A DNA stretch of 64,000 nt from Pseudomonas versuta (GCF_001294575.1 NZ_CP012676.1:1674001-1738000); one strand, 5' to 3'. Shown: positions 1 through 9,133, counted from the first letter of the stretch. The notes: generated by a model from the sequence alone, not told the origin. Numbers and translations: made by a program.

Positions 1-427
1 TTTCCATCTTCAATTCAATACCAACGTGCTAGGCCTACTCCTAATGACTCGTGCAGCCGTCAAACACCTGGGCGAAGGCGCCAGCATCATCAACATCAGC
101 TCGAGTATCACCTCCCTGTTGCCAGCAGACTCCGTTCTTTACAGCGGCACAAAAGCTGCTGTCGACGCCATTACCGGGGTGCTTGCTAAAGAGTTAGCTC
201 CGCGCAAAATCCGCGTAAACGCGATTAATCCGGGATATACGGAAACCGAGGGCACCCATCGCACCGGTATCACCGGGTCGGATATGGAAAAAAATCTGAT
301 TGCCTCGACGCCTCTAGGTCGGGGCGGAAAGCCCGAAGATATTGCCGATGTGGCCGTGATCCTGGCTTCGGATGCTGCGCGTTGGCTGACGGGGGAGCGG
401 CTTTTCGCCTCCGGAGGGATGCGTTAG
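1..427 (+). CDS. SDR family oxidoreductase, 5'-truncated by window edge
   Basis: The reading frame is open from base 2 and ends in TAG at 425-427, so the visible part is the C-terminal half of a short-chain dehydrogenase/reductase. The first residues read FHLQFNTNVLG, the usual SDR stretch before helix alpha-E. The catalytic Ser lies in NISSS and the Tyr/Lys pair in YSGTKAA; the C-terminal substrate loop and a final GGMR follow. The GTG at base 26 is internal, not the start. The N-terminal NAD(P)-binding Rossmann motif lies outside the window. The substrate cannot be told. It sits on the left side of a probable tRNA-Pro att scar (1941-1991), so it may belong to an integrated element. Confidence 0.85.
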   Translation, partial: FHLQFNTNVLGLLLMTRAAVKHLGEGASIINISSSITSLLPADSVLYSGTKAAVDAITGVLAKELAPRKIRVNAINPGYTETEGTHRTGITGSDMEKNLIASTPLGRGGKPEDIADVAVILASDAARWLTGERLFASGGMR

Positions 428-612
428 CCCGCATAGATTCGAATAACATGAGAAGGGTGCCGTGCTTATCAGTCATCTGAGACTGGTTACAGGCATAAAG
501 CCTGGCACGATATTGTATTGATATCGCACCTGCGCTCTCAACGGGAAAATGTTAGGAGCTTATTGTGTTGTAGAATCAACAGGTTGTGGCTTACTAACAG
601 TTAGTATCATTC

Positions 613-1782
613 AGATCGACTGACGGCTGCGTAATTGCTCGCAGCTATGACGCCAAGCCCCACGTGAAAATGGGGGAGCCGTATTTCCAGATAAAGCATC
701 GCCTGGAGAAGCTGGGCATTGTGGCCTTCTCATCGAACTATGCGCTGTATGGCGACATGAGCGAGCGGGTCATGAGCTTGATCGAAGCGATGGTGCCGGC
801 GGTGGAGGTCTACAGCATTGATGAGTCATTCGCTGATCTGACCGGCATAGCTGATGCTTCGGCCATGGGGCGGAAAATACGCAGCCGCATATTTCAATGT
901 ACCGGCATCCCCGTCGGCGTAGGGATCGCGCATACCAAAACCCTGGCCAAGCTAGCCAACCACACTGCGAAGCGATTACAGGCCCAAACCGGCGGGGTCG
1001 TGAACCTATGCGGGGACTTTGAACGCGATTGGGTGCTGCGTAATACAGACGTCTCTGAGGTGTGGGGGGTAGGGCGGAAAATGACTGCACACCTGGAAAC
1101 AATGGGCATTCGTACTGCCATGGACCTAGCCAAGGCTGATCCGTGGACGCTGCGCAAGAAATTCAGCATCGTTATTGAGAAAACCGCCCGGGAGTTAGCC
1201 GGGACGCCTTGTCTTGAGCTGGACGAGCCTGATCCGCCAAAGCAGGAAATCTGTTGCAGCCGCATGTTCGGCAAACGACTGACTGAGCTGGCACCCATAA
1301 AAGAGGCGGTGGCCACTTACATGATGCGTGCCTCAGAGAAGCTGCGCGCCCAGAAGTCCTACTGTAAAAAGGTTCGGGTCAGTATCCGCACCGGTATGTT
1401 CAATCCGGATGAGGCCAAATACGCCAAGGGAGTGGTGGTAACGCTTCCTTATCCCACTGACGATGTACGGCTGCTGACAAAGGCTGCAGTGGATGCACTC
1501 GATCATGTATTTCAACCCGGATTTAAGTACAGCAAGGCTGAGGTCTTGCTGCTGGACCTTCGGCAGCCTGGTGAGTTTTCAGATGATCTGTTTGCAGTTA
1601 ACCAGCCGGCAGAAGCATCCCGGGTGATGGCTGTGCTGGATGAAATCAATGGTCGCTGGGGAAGGGGTACGCTGCGTGCAGCGAGTGTGCCGAGCAACCC
1701 CGATTGGGGTATGAGGCGAGAGATGATGAGTCAGAGCTACACGACACAGATTCAGCAATTATGGCAGGTGTCTTGTAGGTAG
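613..1782 (+). pseudogene. umuC: umuC/rulB-like Y-family DNA polymerase V subunit, 5' end missing
   Basis: Strong UmuC similarity runs from about base 616 (TDGCVIARSYDAKPHVKMGEP, positions 619-681) through the palm motif YSIDESFADL, the helix-hairpin-helix region (VWGVGRKM) and the little-finger domain to the usual end near QLWQV. The first ~35-40 residues of the family, with the metal-binding DCNxFYASCE motif, are absent. Upstream, the same frame meets a TAA at 595-597, and I found no displaced copy of the N-terminus in the preceding bases. The longest possible protein starts at GTG 664 (372 aa) and would lack one catalytic Asp, so I call it a pseudogene. No umuD is upstream. Pseudomonas rulAB/umuDC genes are known insertion hot spots for mobile elements, which fits this position inside an island edge. 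Confidence 0.85.
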
Positions 1783-1906
1783 ATGGGAAGTGGATTTTCA
1801 GTTGGCAGGACGCCAAGGAAGGTTGATATGTGCGTCGGGAGATATTCGGGGAATTGCTACTCAGGGTCAAGCATCGTGGGGCGTCGTTGCAGCGAGCGCG
1901 AGATGC

Positions 1907-1931
1907 AAAGCCCTGATTTCATTGGGCTTTT
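1907..1931 (+). terminator. stem-loop terminator downstream of the umuC remnant
   Basis: A 7-bp perfect inverted repeat, AAAGCCC (1907-1913) and GGGCTTT (1924-1930), with a 10-nt loop and a short T-run. It would end rightward transcription from the umuC remnant just before the tRNA fragment. Confidence 0.5.
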
Positions 1932-1940
1932 AGGAGTTAT

Positions 1941-1991
1941 GCAAGCATGGGGTGCTAGGGGTCGAGTGTTGGAATCACTCCGTCCCGACCA
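1941..1991 (+). other. 3' fragment of tRNA-Pro(GGG), probable att site remnant
   Basis: The bases fold as the 3' half of a tRNA. There is a degenerate anticodon arm, CAAGC (1942-1946), loop ATGGGGT with GGG anticodon (1947-1953), GCTAG (1954-1958, one mismatch). The T-arm is GAGTG, loop TTGGAAT, CACTC (1964-1980). The acceptor strand CGTCCCG, discriminator A and CCA follow (1981-1991). The sequence matches what I know of Pseudomonas tRNA-Pro(GGG), which begins CGGGACG. The 5' half (D arm, acceptor 5' strand) is absent, so it is not a gene. A tRNA 3' end duplicated from the anticodon loop to CCA is the classic footprint of a tyrosine-recombinase island; the intact tRNA would then lie left of the window. 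Confidence 0.75.
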
Positions 1992-2010
1992 TGTTTTTCA
2001 ATGACTTAGA

Positions 2011-2035
2011 CCAACTTTCGCGAGTTGGGCTTTTT
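2011..2035 (+). terminator. Rho-independent terminator after the tRNA fragment
   Basis: CCAACT (2011-2016) pairs with AGTTGG (2023-2028) around TTTCGC-type loop bases, followed by GCTTTTT. Its position 20 bases past the CCA end suggests it is the native terminator of the original tRNA-Pro gene, which marks the right side as ancestral chromosome. Confidence 0.6.
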
Positions 2036-2440
2036 CATGTGCGTGACTTTTGCGTGGCTTCTCCAAATCTACGCCTGCTTCCTCTTCAGAATCGTCAGCA
2101 CCGGCCCGCGCGAGTCAGTTGCTGATACCTTATTTGCAGCTTATATCAGCTGCCCCAGTTCAGCGCCGGAGTAGTGGCTGGAGATGTCTAAAATACCGGG
2201 CGCTATTCAGTCGCCTGTGCCAGTCCAAAACCTGCCGTTGGTTGCATTCAATAGTCATCGAAGACGGCTGGAAATAGGGCTAAAAGTCACACCAGTCTGA
2301 CCACATGCCGGGGGGAGCGGTAGTGATGTGGTACAGCCAATTGTTTGAGCCGACCTCGTTTACTAGCCGAATCGTCCCAAGACTGACTTTCGCCAATTAA
2401 TCCAATTCTTCCGGGCGCCTGTGGCGGCAGGCAGAATAAA
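2036..2440. other. intergenic stretch, nothing recognised
   Basis: No convincing coding sequence, RNA or repeat was recognised. A 38-codon frame beginning at an ATG near 2183 has a GGAG motif directly abutting the start, which is too close, so it is not called. Confidence 0.4.
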
Positions 2441-2916
2441 TCATTCCAACTCAAGCTTCATGTGAATGATTTCTATGGGTAGCCCACCCACACCGTGACT
2501 GAAAAAACCGTGCTTTTGTGCCACAAAGCCATGCTTTTTATAGAAGCCTTCTGCGTTTAAAGTCGACTCTACCTTTATAAAGCGGATGTCAGGCCCACGT
2601 GCATTATCAATACCTGTCTTGAGCAAATGCGCACCAAGCACCTTACTGGAGGCCTCGCGAAGAAGAAAAAGCGCGTCACTTCTCCTGGCTCTGAATCGAC
2701 AAAGCCAACGATCCTGCCCAGTTGCAGGGCCACCACCAGTTGCCCTTGTTTTATCAGTCGCTCATAAAACTCTGGGGTCCTTTCGCCCATCCAGCCATTG
2801 AGTTGCTCTGGGGTATACAGTCCGTTCGACAGCTCGGCTATCGACTGCCGAGTGACATGGAAAATAGCTTCGCCATCTCCTGGTTGTGCAGTTCGAAGGG
2901 TAAATTCCTTTTTCAT
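2441..2916 (-). pseudogene. GNAT family N-acetyltransferase, frameshifted
   Basis: Two overlapping leftward frames together make one GNAT protein of about 157 residues. The 5' part (from ATG 2916, MKKEFTLRTAQPGD...) carries the beta-strand end GRIVGFVDSEPGEVTR. The 3' part carries the motif-A/B region SSKVLGAHLL and KVESTLNAEGFYKKHGF to the stop at 2441. They are joined if one base is added to the A-run at 2666-2670 (a T5 on the coding strand), giving TRFFLLREASSKVLG across the junction. Without it, translation runs into an unrelated frame and stops near 2575. The homopolymer makes a sequencing error or slippage possible, so inactivation is likely but not certain. Substrate unknown. Confidence 0.75.
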
Positions 2917-3401
2917 GTCCGCTGCTTTTTTTGTTTGGATTTATGGTGCCCTTGAATCTTGTTCGAAGGTCCGTTTTTGGCCGAAAGCAGACCCTCTTAC
3001 AACACTGTCAGTTTTGGAGTTCTAGGAAAAATTATCAGTCAGCAGAACTCCGTAGGAAACGACAAGGACTCGTACTGTCTTTGATTGGACGGATCGGGGG
3101 AGAGCGCTTAAGTCGCAGTTTCAATCAAGTCTAACGGGCTGCTTTAATTTTGCTACAGCAATACTGAAATAAAACATAAGTTATTGATTAATAATGATTT
3201 TTTAAGTCAGTGGCTTCGATCCATCATAGGGGCCACGCTAAAGCGTCTGGACACCGCAGAGCCCGTGTTTACGTGGGGTGCAACTGAATTCTGTACCATT
3301 TTGCTCTACGTGTTTTAGGCGTGTTTTAGGGGGTAAAAGTGCGTTTTTGATGGCTCGCTGGTACAAGGTACCAACTCATTTTTGAATTGTACCAGTTGAC
3401 C
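2917..3401. other. non-coding, partly AT-rich stretch upstream of integrase remnant
   Basis: No gene was found. Bases 3140-3230 are clearly more AT-rich than the surroundings. At 3308-3332 a near-direct repeat (GTGTTTTAGGC, GTGTTTTAGGG) lies before the integrase-like ATG at 3402, as is usual for the att/leader zone of integrase genes. Confidence 0.4.
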
Positions 3402-3530
3402 ATGGCCACGATCAGAGCACGGATATGCACCGACGGCAGCATCAGTTAGACGGCCCAAATACGCCTGATTCGTGAAGGGGCGCAAGTCTACCAAGAGTGA
3501 CTGACTTTCGCCCGTAAACAGGCTGCCCAG
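3402..3530 (+). pseudogene. tyrosine-type integrase, decayed N-terminal fragment
   Basis: From ATG 3402 the frame reads MATIRARICTDGSIS, stop, TAQIRLIREGAQVYQE, stop, LTFARKQAAQ. If the TAG (3447-3449) and TGA (3498-3500) are read as sense codons, this is the well-known N-terminal Arm-binding region of phage/island tyrosine integrases (MA.IRAR...YTAQIR..R.G.QVYQE..TF.RK..A). After about 3530 the similarity is lost and I see no catalytic domain; bases 3531-3789 hold nothing else recognisable. It is a dead remnant of an integration module, separate from the tRNA-Pro scar 1.4 kb to the left. The opposite-strand frame at 3315-3629 is its shadow. Confidence 0.7.
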
Positions 3531-3789
3531 CCACGGGGGGCAGGCTTCTGTTTGAGATAGATTGGGACACTCCCAGGGTTGCAAGCGTCTCAGGTCGTCG
3601 CGACTGGAACTCGATGCGCGGCTACACACTTCATCGTGGGCGATGGGGATGCTGACTGGCCGTCCATGGCCGGATGTTTTGGCTGCAGGTGGATATTGCT
3701 GGATGTTCTAGAAGGGCGGTCTAGGCACCATAAAGGCACTTTGATATCATTTTGATACCGCATTAACGCCACAACAACAGGATTTTTTT

Positions 3790-4398
3790 GTGCCTAAGTT
3801 CTTTACTTCGGACTGTGTGATTTCTAACTTGAGCCGGATTGAGCCCGGTAAAGATGTGTTCAAGGCGACCATTGATGGCCGGCAGATTGAGCGTTTGGTA
3901 ATGGAGCCTGAGGTTCATCAGTACCTGACGGGTGTCGGTAAGGATACAAAAAACCGCGTGTGGTTTTTTGCGCCGGGATTCAAAAAAGCGCTGATCATTG
4001 GCGGCATAGAAAATGCCGCCGGTGAGCGTCAAGTCATCAAAAGCAAGCTATCGCACAAATTGTATAATCTGACGATTCGTCCAGCCTGTGCGGGTTTTCT
4101 GTTCTGGTTTGCGAGCTGGTTAGTGTTAGTCATTCCGGTTGCACTGTATGCCTACAACGTTGCCGAAAAATCATGGAAGGGGCCGGGTGCGACCATCTAC
4201 AACATCATTAATCCGATTGGGATCTATGGTGGTATCGCTGTCGCCATAGGGCTTAGCTTTTCAGCCTGGCATCTGTATAAAAAACTGGCCAACCTGGAAG
4301 CTTGGCAGTCCGGTGACACCACCGCTTACACCAAGGTCGTTAAACCGGCATTTGGCTCGGGGCTGGCTGCAAAATCCAGGGCCGAAAGCATCGGTTGA
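3790..4398 (+). CDS. putative membrane protein with two TM segments, family not recognised
   Basis: A 202-aa protein with a GTG start at 3790, preceded by AGGA at suitable spacing. Residues 1-95 are soluble and mixed alpha/beta in look. Two hydrophobic segments follow at about 98-122 (ending LYAYN) and 137-160 (GIYGGIAVAIGLSFSAW), then a soluble tail of ~40 residues. I do not recognise the family. The N-terminal part (ISNLSRIEPGKDVFKATIDGRQIERL...) could be a small cytosolic domain of a membrane-anchored protein. It stands alone between mobile-element debris and gcd and converges on gcd with a shared terminator. Coding bias and the GTG/SD arrangement make it likely real. Confidence 0.7.
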   Translation: MPKFFTSDCVISNLSRIEPGKDVFKATIDGRQIERLVMEPEVHQYLTGVGKDTKNRVWFFAPGFKKALIIGGIENAAGERQVIKSKLSHKLYNLTIRPACAGFLFWFASWLVLVIPVALYAYNVAEKSWKGPGATIYNIINPIGIYGGIAVAIGLSFSAWHLYKKLANLEAWQSGDTTAYTKVVKPAFGSGLAAKSRAESIG

Positions 4399-4413
4399 TT
4401 AAAGTGTTCCCGA

Positions 4414-4445
4414 CAAAAAAAGCCCGCTGATAGCGGGCTTTTTCA
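4414..4445. terminator. bidirectional terminator between the two-TM gene and gcd
   Basis: AGCCCGC (4421-4427) and GCGGGCT (4433-4439) form a perfect 7-bp stem with loop TGATA, flanked by an A-run on the left and T-run on the right, so it can serve both convergent genes. Confidence 0.9.
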
Positions 4446-4464
4446 GGTCACATCAACCAAGGCG

Positions 4465-6864
4465 TTATTTTTGGTTAATGGTGTCCGGCAATGCATAAGC
4501 GATGATGTAGTCACCCACATCAGGCGAGTGGCTCATGCCACCTGCCGAGATGACCACGTATTGCTTGCCGGTGGCGGGGGATTTGTAGATCAGCGGGGCT
4601 GCAACCGCGCCAACCGGCAGGCGTGCTTTCCAGACCTCTCTACCGGTGGCCGAATCGAGGGCTCTGAGGTAGTAGTCCTGGGTACCGGCGAAGAACACCA
4701 GGCCAGATGCTGTTGAGGTCGGGCCACCCAGGGTCGGCATGCCCAACGGGATCGGCATATGGGTTTTGATACCCAGCGGGCCGGTGTCCTGGACGGTGCC
4801 CAGTGGGACCTGCCAGACCAGTTTCTGGCTGTTCAGGTCGATTGCGCTCATGCTGCCGAAGGGCGGGGTGTTGCACGGTACGCCTAGTGGTGACTGCAGA
4901 ATGTCGATTTTTACACCGCCATAGATACCGGCAACTTGTGGCCGAATGGTTCCCATGAAACCAGGCACTTCATCGCTCGAAACCTTGAACTTCTTGGTGT
5001 CTTCCTTAGTGACCAGTGACATGCGCAGCGGCATACGCATGTCGTTGACGAACATCATGCCGGTGTTTTCGTCGATGGAGATGCCGCCCCAGTTCATGCC
5101 GCCCAGCAAACCTGGCCATTCGATGTACGGTTTTTCACTTGGAGGTGTAAATGGACCCAGGTACACGGAGTCTTTGAACATGATCCGGCAATACAGTTGG
5201 TCGAATGTCGTCACGCCCCACATGGACTTCTCTGTCAGCGGGTCGACCCCAATGGTCGGCATCCCTACGGAGAAGGGTTGGGTAGGCGAAAGATGCTCGC
5301 CTTCGGCTGCTGGCGAGGTAGGAACAGCGCGTTCTTCAACTTCTGTGACTGGCTTGCCGGTACGACGATCCAGCACAAAAATGTTGCCGGTTTTGCTGGT
5401 CTGGATCAGGACTGGAGTTTTCACGCCCTGGGCGTTTTTGATGTCATAGAGGACCGGCTGCGAAGGCAGGTCATAATCCCAGACATCATGGTGAACGATC
5501 TGATAAACCCACTTGGCTTTACCGGTTGATGCATCGACTGCAACGACCGCTGTACCAAACTTTTCTTTGACCTGGTTGCGATCACCACCCCAGTAGTCGG
5601 GCGGGCCATTACCCGTAGGCAGGTAAACCAGATTCAACTCTTTATCGTAGGTCGGAACAGTCCAAACGTTAGGCGTCTCAAGGGTGAACTGATGATCGGC
5701 TGCTGCTGTGTCCTTGGCCTCTGGAGCGCCCACATCCCATGCCCACACCAACGCACCGGTCAGGACGTCGAATGCACGCACGGCGCCGGAAGGCTCGCCT
5801 GCCACAATGTCACGTACCCAGCCACCGACCACGGTGAGATGGCCCATGACTACTGGCAGTGAGGTTGGGTGATAGCGCTTGCTGTGTTCTGTCGGGCCCA
5901 TGCCTTTCTTGAGATCAACGTAACCGTTGTCGCCAAAGCTCGGGCACAGGGTGCCGGTATGCGCATCAAGTGCGAACAATCGGGCATCTACAGACGACAC
6001 CAGAATACGCTGGCGGCACTGCTGTTCAGTGCTGTATGACGCCTTGACCTCAGCGCTCAGGCTGTCGTCTTTATCGATGTCGTAATAGCCCACACCGCGG
6101 CAAGTTACATGCTCTTCGCTTTTGGCGTGGGGATCGAATTTCCAGATCGGGGTCCCGGTATCACCGTCCAGGGCGGTTATCAGGTTTTCCGGCGTGCACG
6201 AGTACAGAACGTTACCGATCTGTAACGGTGTGTTTTCGTCTACACCCGCGCCAGCACCCGTGGTGCGACGGCCTGTTCTGTAGGTCCATGCAACCTGCAG
6301 ATCCTTGACGTTGTCCGGTGTGATTTGCGTGTAAGGGGCAAACCTTGTTCCCGATGCATTACGCCCAAAGAACTCCCAGTTTTGATCGATGCCGGAGGGC
6401 TCTTCGGCCTTGGGTGTGCCAGTGGCAGCGACCGGGTTGGAGATCCCTCCGTGCGGGTAGAACGCAGCAATAAAGGTCGCGATCAATGCCAGGAATACGG
6501 CGATCCCTAAGCGGTTGGCAACGCGTCGAGTATTCAAGGACGTGTCCGGCAACGCGGCGCCCACCCACAAGCTGAGCGTCAGGATAATGGCTGGCACGAC
6601 CAGGCGTGGCAACAGTTCCCAATAGCTGAACTGACCGACCTCATAAAAGGCCCAGGCACAAGTTGCCAGGAAGATGGCAACGGAGAGGGTAATGCCAAGG
6701 CGCTTGCGCAACAGAAAGAGGACGGTAAGCACCAGATAAGCCAAGCCTGCAATCAAGTAGTAACTTGAGCCGCCCAGTGCCACTAGTTGGATACCGCCAT
6801 AAATCAAAGCGATGCCCACGGTAAATACAAACAGGGAAAACAGGACCCTCGCGATATTGCTCAT
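4465..6864 (-). CDS. gcd: membrane-bound PQQ-dependent glucose dehydrogenase
   Basis: Oxidises periplasmic glucose to gluconolactone with pyrroloquinoline quinone and passes electrons to ubiquinone. The 799-aa protein (E. coli Gcd is 796) has five N-terminal hydrophobic segments within the first ~150 residues and then the PQQ beta-propeller. The propeller contains NWEFFGRNASGTRFAP, TPLQIGNVLY, the family stretch YQIVHHDVWDYDLPSQP, and GGMNWGGISID. I chose ATG 6864 because AAGG lies 6 bases upstream; ATG 6903 (13 residues longer) has no clear SD, and the frame is open further up. The adjacent porin gene oprB, its usual partner, is broken here. No pqq genes are in the window, so the cofactor must be made elsewhere. 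Confidence 0.95.
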   Translation of the reverse strand: MSNIARVLFSLFVFTVGIALIYGGIQLVALGGSSYYLIAGLAYLVLTVLFLLRKRLGITLSVAIFLATCAWAFYEVGQFSYWELLPRLVVPAIILTLSLWVGAALPDTSLNTRRVANRLGIAVFLALIATFIAAFYPHGGISNPVAATGTPKAEEPSGIDQNWEFFGRNASGTRFAPYTQITPDNVKDLQVAWTYRTGRRTTGAGAGVDENTPLQIGNVLYSCTPENLITALDGDTGTPIWKFDPHAKSEEHVTCRGVGYYDIDKDDSLSAEVKASYSTEQQCRQRILVSSVDARLFALDAHTGTLCPSFGDNGYVDLKKGMGPTEHSKRYHPTSLPVVMGHLTVVGGWVRDIVAGEPSGAVRAFDVLTGALVWAWDVGAPEAKDTAAADHQFTLETPNVWTVPTYDKELNLVYLPTGNGPPDYWGGDRNQVKEKFGTAVVAVDASTGKAKWVYQIVHHDVWDYDLPSQPVLYDIKNAQGVKTPVLIQTSKTGNIFVLDRRTGKPVTEVEERAVPTSPAAEGEHLSPTQPFSVGMPTIGVDPLTEKSMWGVTTFDQLYCRIMFKDSVYLGPFTPPSEKPYIEWPGLLGGMNWGGISIDENTGMMFVNDMRMPLRMSLVTKEDTKKFKVSSDEVPGFMGTIRPQVAGIYGGVKIDILQSPLGVPCNTPPFGSMSAIDLNSQKLVWQVPLGTVQDTGPLGIKTHMPIPLGMPTLGGPTSTASGLVFFAGTQDYYLRALDSATGREVWKARLPVGAVAAPLIYKSPATGKQYVVISAGGMSHSPDVGDYIIAYALPDTINQK

Positions 6865-7721
6865 GGAGAGCCTTGCAGTTGGAGATGGATTGTCATTCGT
6901 CATTTTCGTGAATGCTCTGCTAGTGGATACAAGACTGTTCGCGCCGGGTGCGAACAGCTGAGTCGAATGTTCAGTTCGATCCGTAATGCACTGATGGTGG
7001 CGCGTGTTGGATTGCGCATCTTGTCGACAACAAGTGAGCACTGGACATCAACGCCGAGGACTCTACGAAAAGTAAGGCAGGTGTTTGCTTGGGTATTGAG
7101 GATTCTCGACGCTCTGTTCGTTGCCCAGAGACGCTGAGTCAGTTTATACGGGGGCGGATTTGGATAAATCCAACAGCAGGAGAAACATTGTTCAAAAAAC
7201 AGTAACAATCCGTGGTGGCCTGGAGGTTGCTTATTCTCCAAGTCCTCTTTTGGCTCGATCCACTAATGATCTCAAGAGCAACTTGTTCAGAAAATGATCG
7301 CCGCTTTTGCAAGCGAAAGTCCGTAGATTACCGGTGGATTATTGCCTCATCACCCACATAATTTTTCAATTTCGTGGATATATCCAAAAAATCATCCGCT
7401 TAAACTTGCCCTCACGACTCGCGCCCGATGACATCTGTAGTTCAATAACTTTCAGGGCGACGATGCCACTGTAAAGCGAAGTTCCCGGCGGCTTCGAGCA
7501 CCCGTAATCACGTTGCATTGACGGGGCTGCCCCTCAAGAAACCAGATCATGGACCCCCCTTGATGCCGCCGGTAGAAACCGGTTCGGCCCGGGTTTTCAA
7601 TGGCTGGCCAGCGCCCCGGTTCTGACGAAACTTTCAGGCGTTAAGCAGGAACGGCCAGCCTGCTGCCAGGTCCGCGCGTGGTGGATCAGTACACCAACAT
7701 TTTTTACGGAGCACAGCCCAA
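6865..7721. other. long intergenic region between gcd and the oprB pseudogene
   Basis: About 850 bases separating divergent genes, presumably holding both promoters and leaders. No ORF with family similarity was found. A GGAG motif at 7708-7711 is the SD for the original oprB start at 7722. No confident promoter hexamers could be assigned by eye. Confidence 0.4.
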
Positions 7722-9015
7722 ATGCTTTTTTCTTTGCGCACCCTGCTGGCACACCAGCCTGTGCGGCGGTTTGTCATTAAGTATCTTGACTCCATCCTGG
7801 GCACTGGCGGACTCATCCGCCCTGATGAATCGTTCGACACTTACCGGTGATTGGGGCGGTGAGCGTCGAAAGCTTGCTGACAAGGGAATCACGATTACCG
7901 GTGATTACAGCTCAGAAACAATTTCTAACCTGCATGGGGGGATCAAACGCGGTACGCGTTATGCGCAGCAATTACGTGTGGCTGTCAAGTTTGATCTGAG
8001 TAAATTGCTCGACACTCCGGACGCCGGATTTGTGCAGATAATGGTTAACGACCGTCGCGGCAATAGCGCCACGGAAGACTTGCTCGGCAATCGGCTGTCA
8101 GCACAAGAAAACTACGGAGGGGAATACACCCGACTGACTGAGTTCAGTTACCAGCGCAATCTGTTCTCTGCAGCGGTGTCCGCCACAGTCGGTTACCTGG
8201 TGATGGGCACCGATTTTGGTGGCATGCCGATTTTGACCAATTTTGTGAGCGCCGGCTTTTGTGCGCATCCGTTGACCATGTCCAGCGGAAGTGGGTGGGG
8301 CAACTATCCCACGGCCCATTGGGGGGCAGAGTTACGCTATGACGTTAACGACTCACTGACGTTGCAAACAGCGGTATTCCAGGTCAACCCGGAGCACAAC
8401 AGTCTTCCCTCTGAAGCGTTTTCAATGCCCAGACACGATACCACCGGGGCCATTTTGCCACTGGAAGCTATCTTCAATAACCACGCCTTTCTCAGTGGCT
8501 AATACAAAGCAGGTTGGTACTACGACAGTTCGCACTCGCCAAAAATTGGCAGCATCGAAAAAAGCAGCAACCGCACCGGTGCTTATGTGCTGATGGACCA
8601 GGCTATCTGGCGGGATGAGCAAGACCCTGAAAGTGTGCTGCGTCTGTTTGGCCAGGCGGCCACCAGCAACGCGGCAACCTCGCCGATGCGGCGCTGGTAT
8701 TCGGTCGGCCTGGTCAAGCAAAAGCCATTTGCCAGCCGCCCGCATGACACCATCGCATTTGGCTACGGTCGAGCCGTGCTCAATTCGCGAGCGCGGGACC
8801 TACAAGAATCGGCTGCAACCAGCCTCGGCGAATCCGAAATTATCGCCAGCCTCGACAATGGCGAGCAAATGCTTGAGCTCAATTATGGTGCGCAGGTCAC
8901 CCCATGGCTGTTGCTGCGTCCGGACCTGCAGTATTACATCGAGCCGGGTGCTTTCTCCGGTAAAAAAAGAGCCAACGCATTGGCCGCTGGCCTACAGGTC
9001 AAAGTGACGTTTTAA
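7722..9015 (+). pseudogene. oprB: OprB-type carbohydrate-selective porin, inactivated
   Basis: OprB lets glucose across the outer membrane. The mature region is clear (TGDWGGERRKLADKGITITGDY, VNDRRGNS, then C-terminal PGAFSGKKRANALAAGLQVKVTF ending with the outer-membrane Phe). Two lesions are visible. First, the frame is interrupted by TAA at 8500-8502, after which the same frame continues as YKAGWYYDSS to the natural stop at 9015. Second, ATG 7722 with its SD starts a plausible signal peptide (MLFSLRTLLAHQPV) that must shift frame by one base before about 7766 to join GGLSLSILTPSWALA and the mature chain. The un-shifted frame has an unlikely start at 7678. Two independent defects argue against a sequencing error. 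Gene neighbour gcd is intact. Confidence 0.85.
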
Positions 9016-9133
9016 AAGAGTCGTTTGGGTGAGCATTCAGCGAAAACCCTGCGCCAATCAAGCTATGCATCACTGCTTTGCCTTCGACACTTTATGATTG
9101 AGTATGATTATTTCTAAAAGGAGGTTTTGCAGT

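Noticed and set aside
1941..1991. a functional tRNA-Pro gene
   Set aside because: The D-arm and the 5' acceptor strand are absent and the anticodon stem and T-loop carry changes, so it cannot be a working tRNA.
1783..2004. 73-codon open frame after umuC
   Set aside because: It runs through the stem-loop and the tRNA-Pro fragment, so it is not coding.
3315..3629. 104-codon - strand open frame
   Set aside because: It lies over the decayed integrase N-terminus on the + strand and shows no family similarity.
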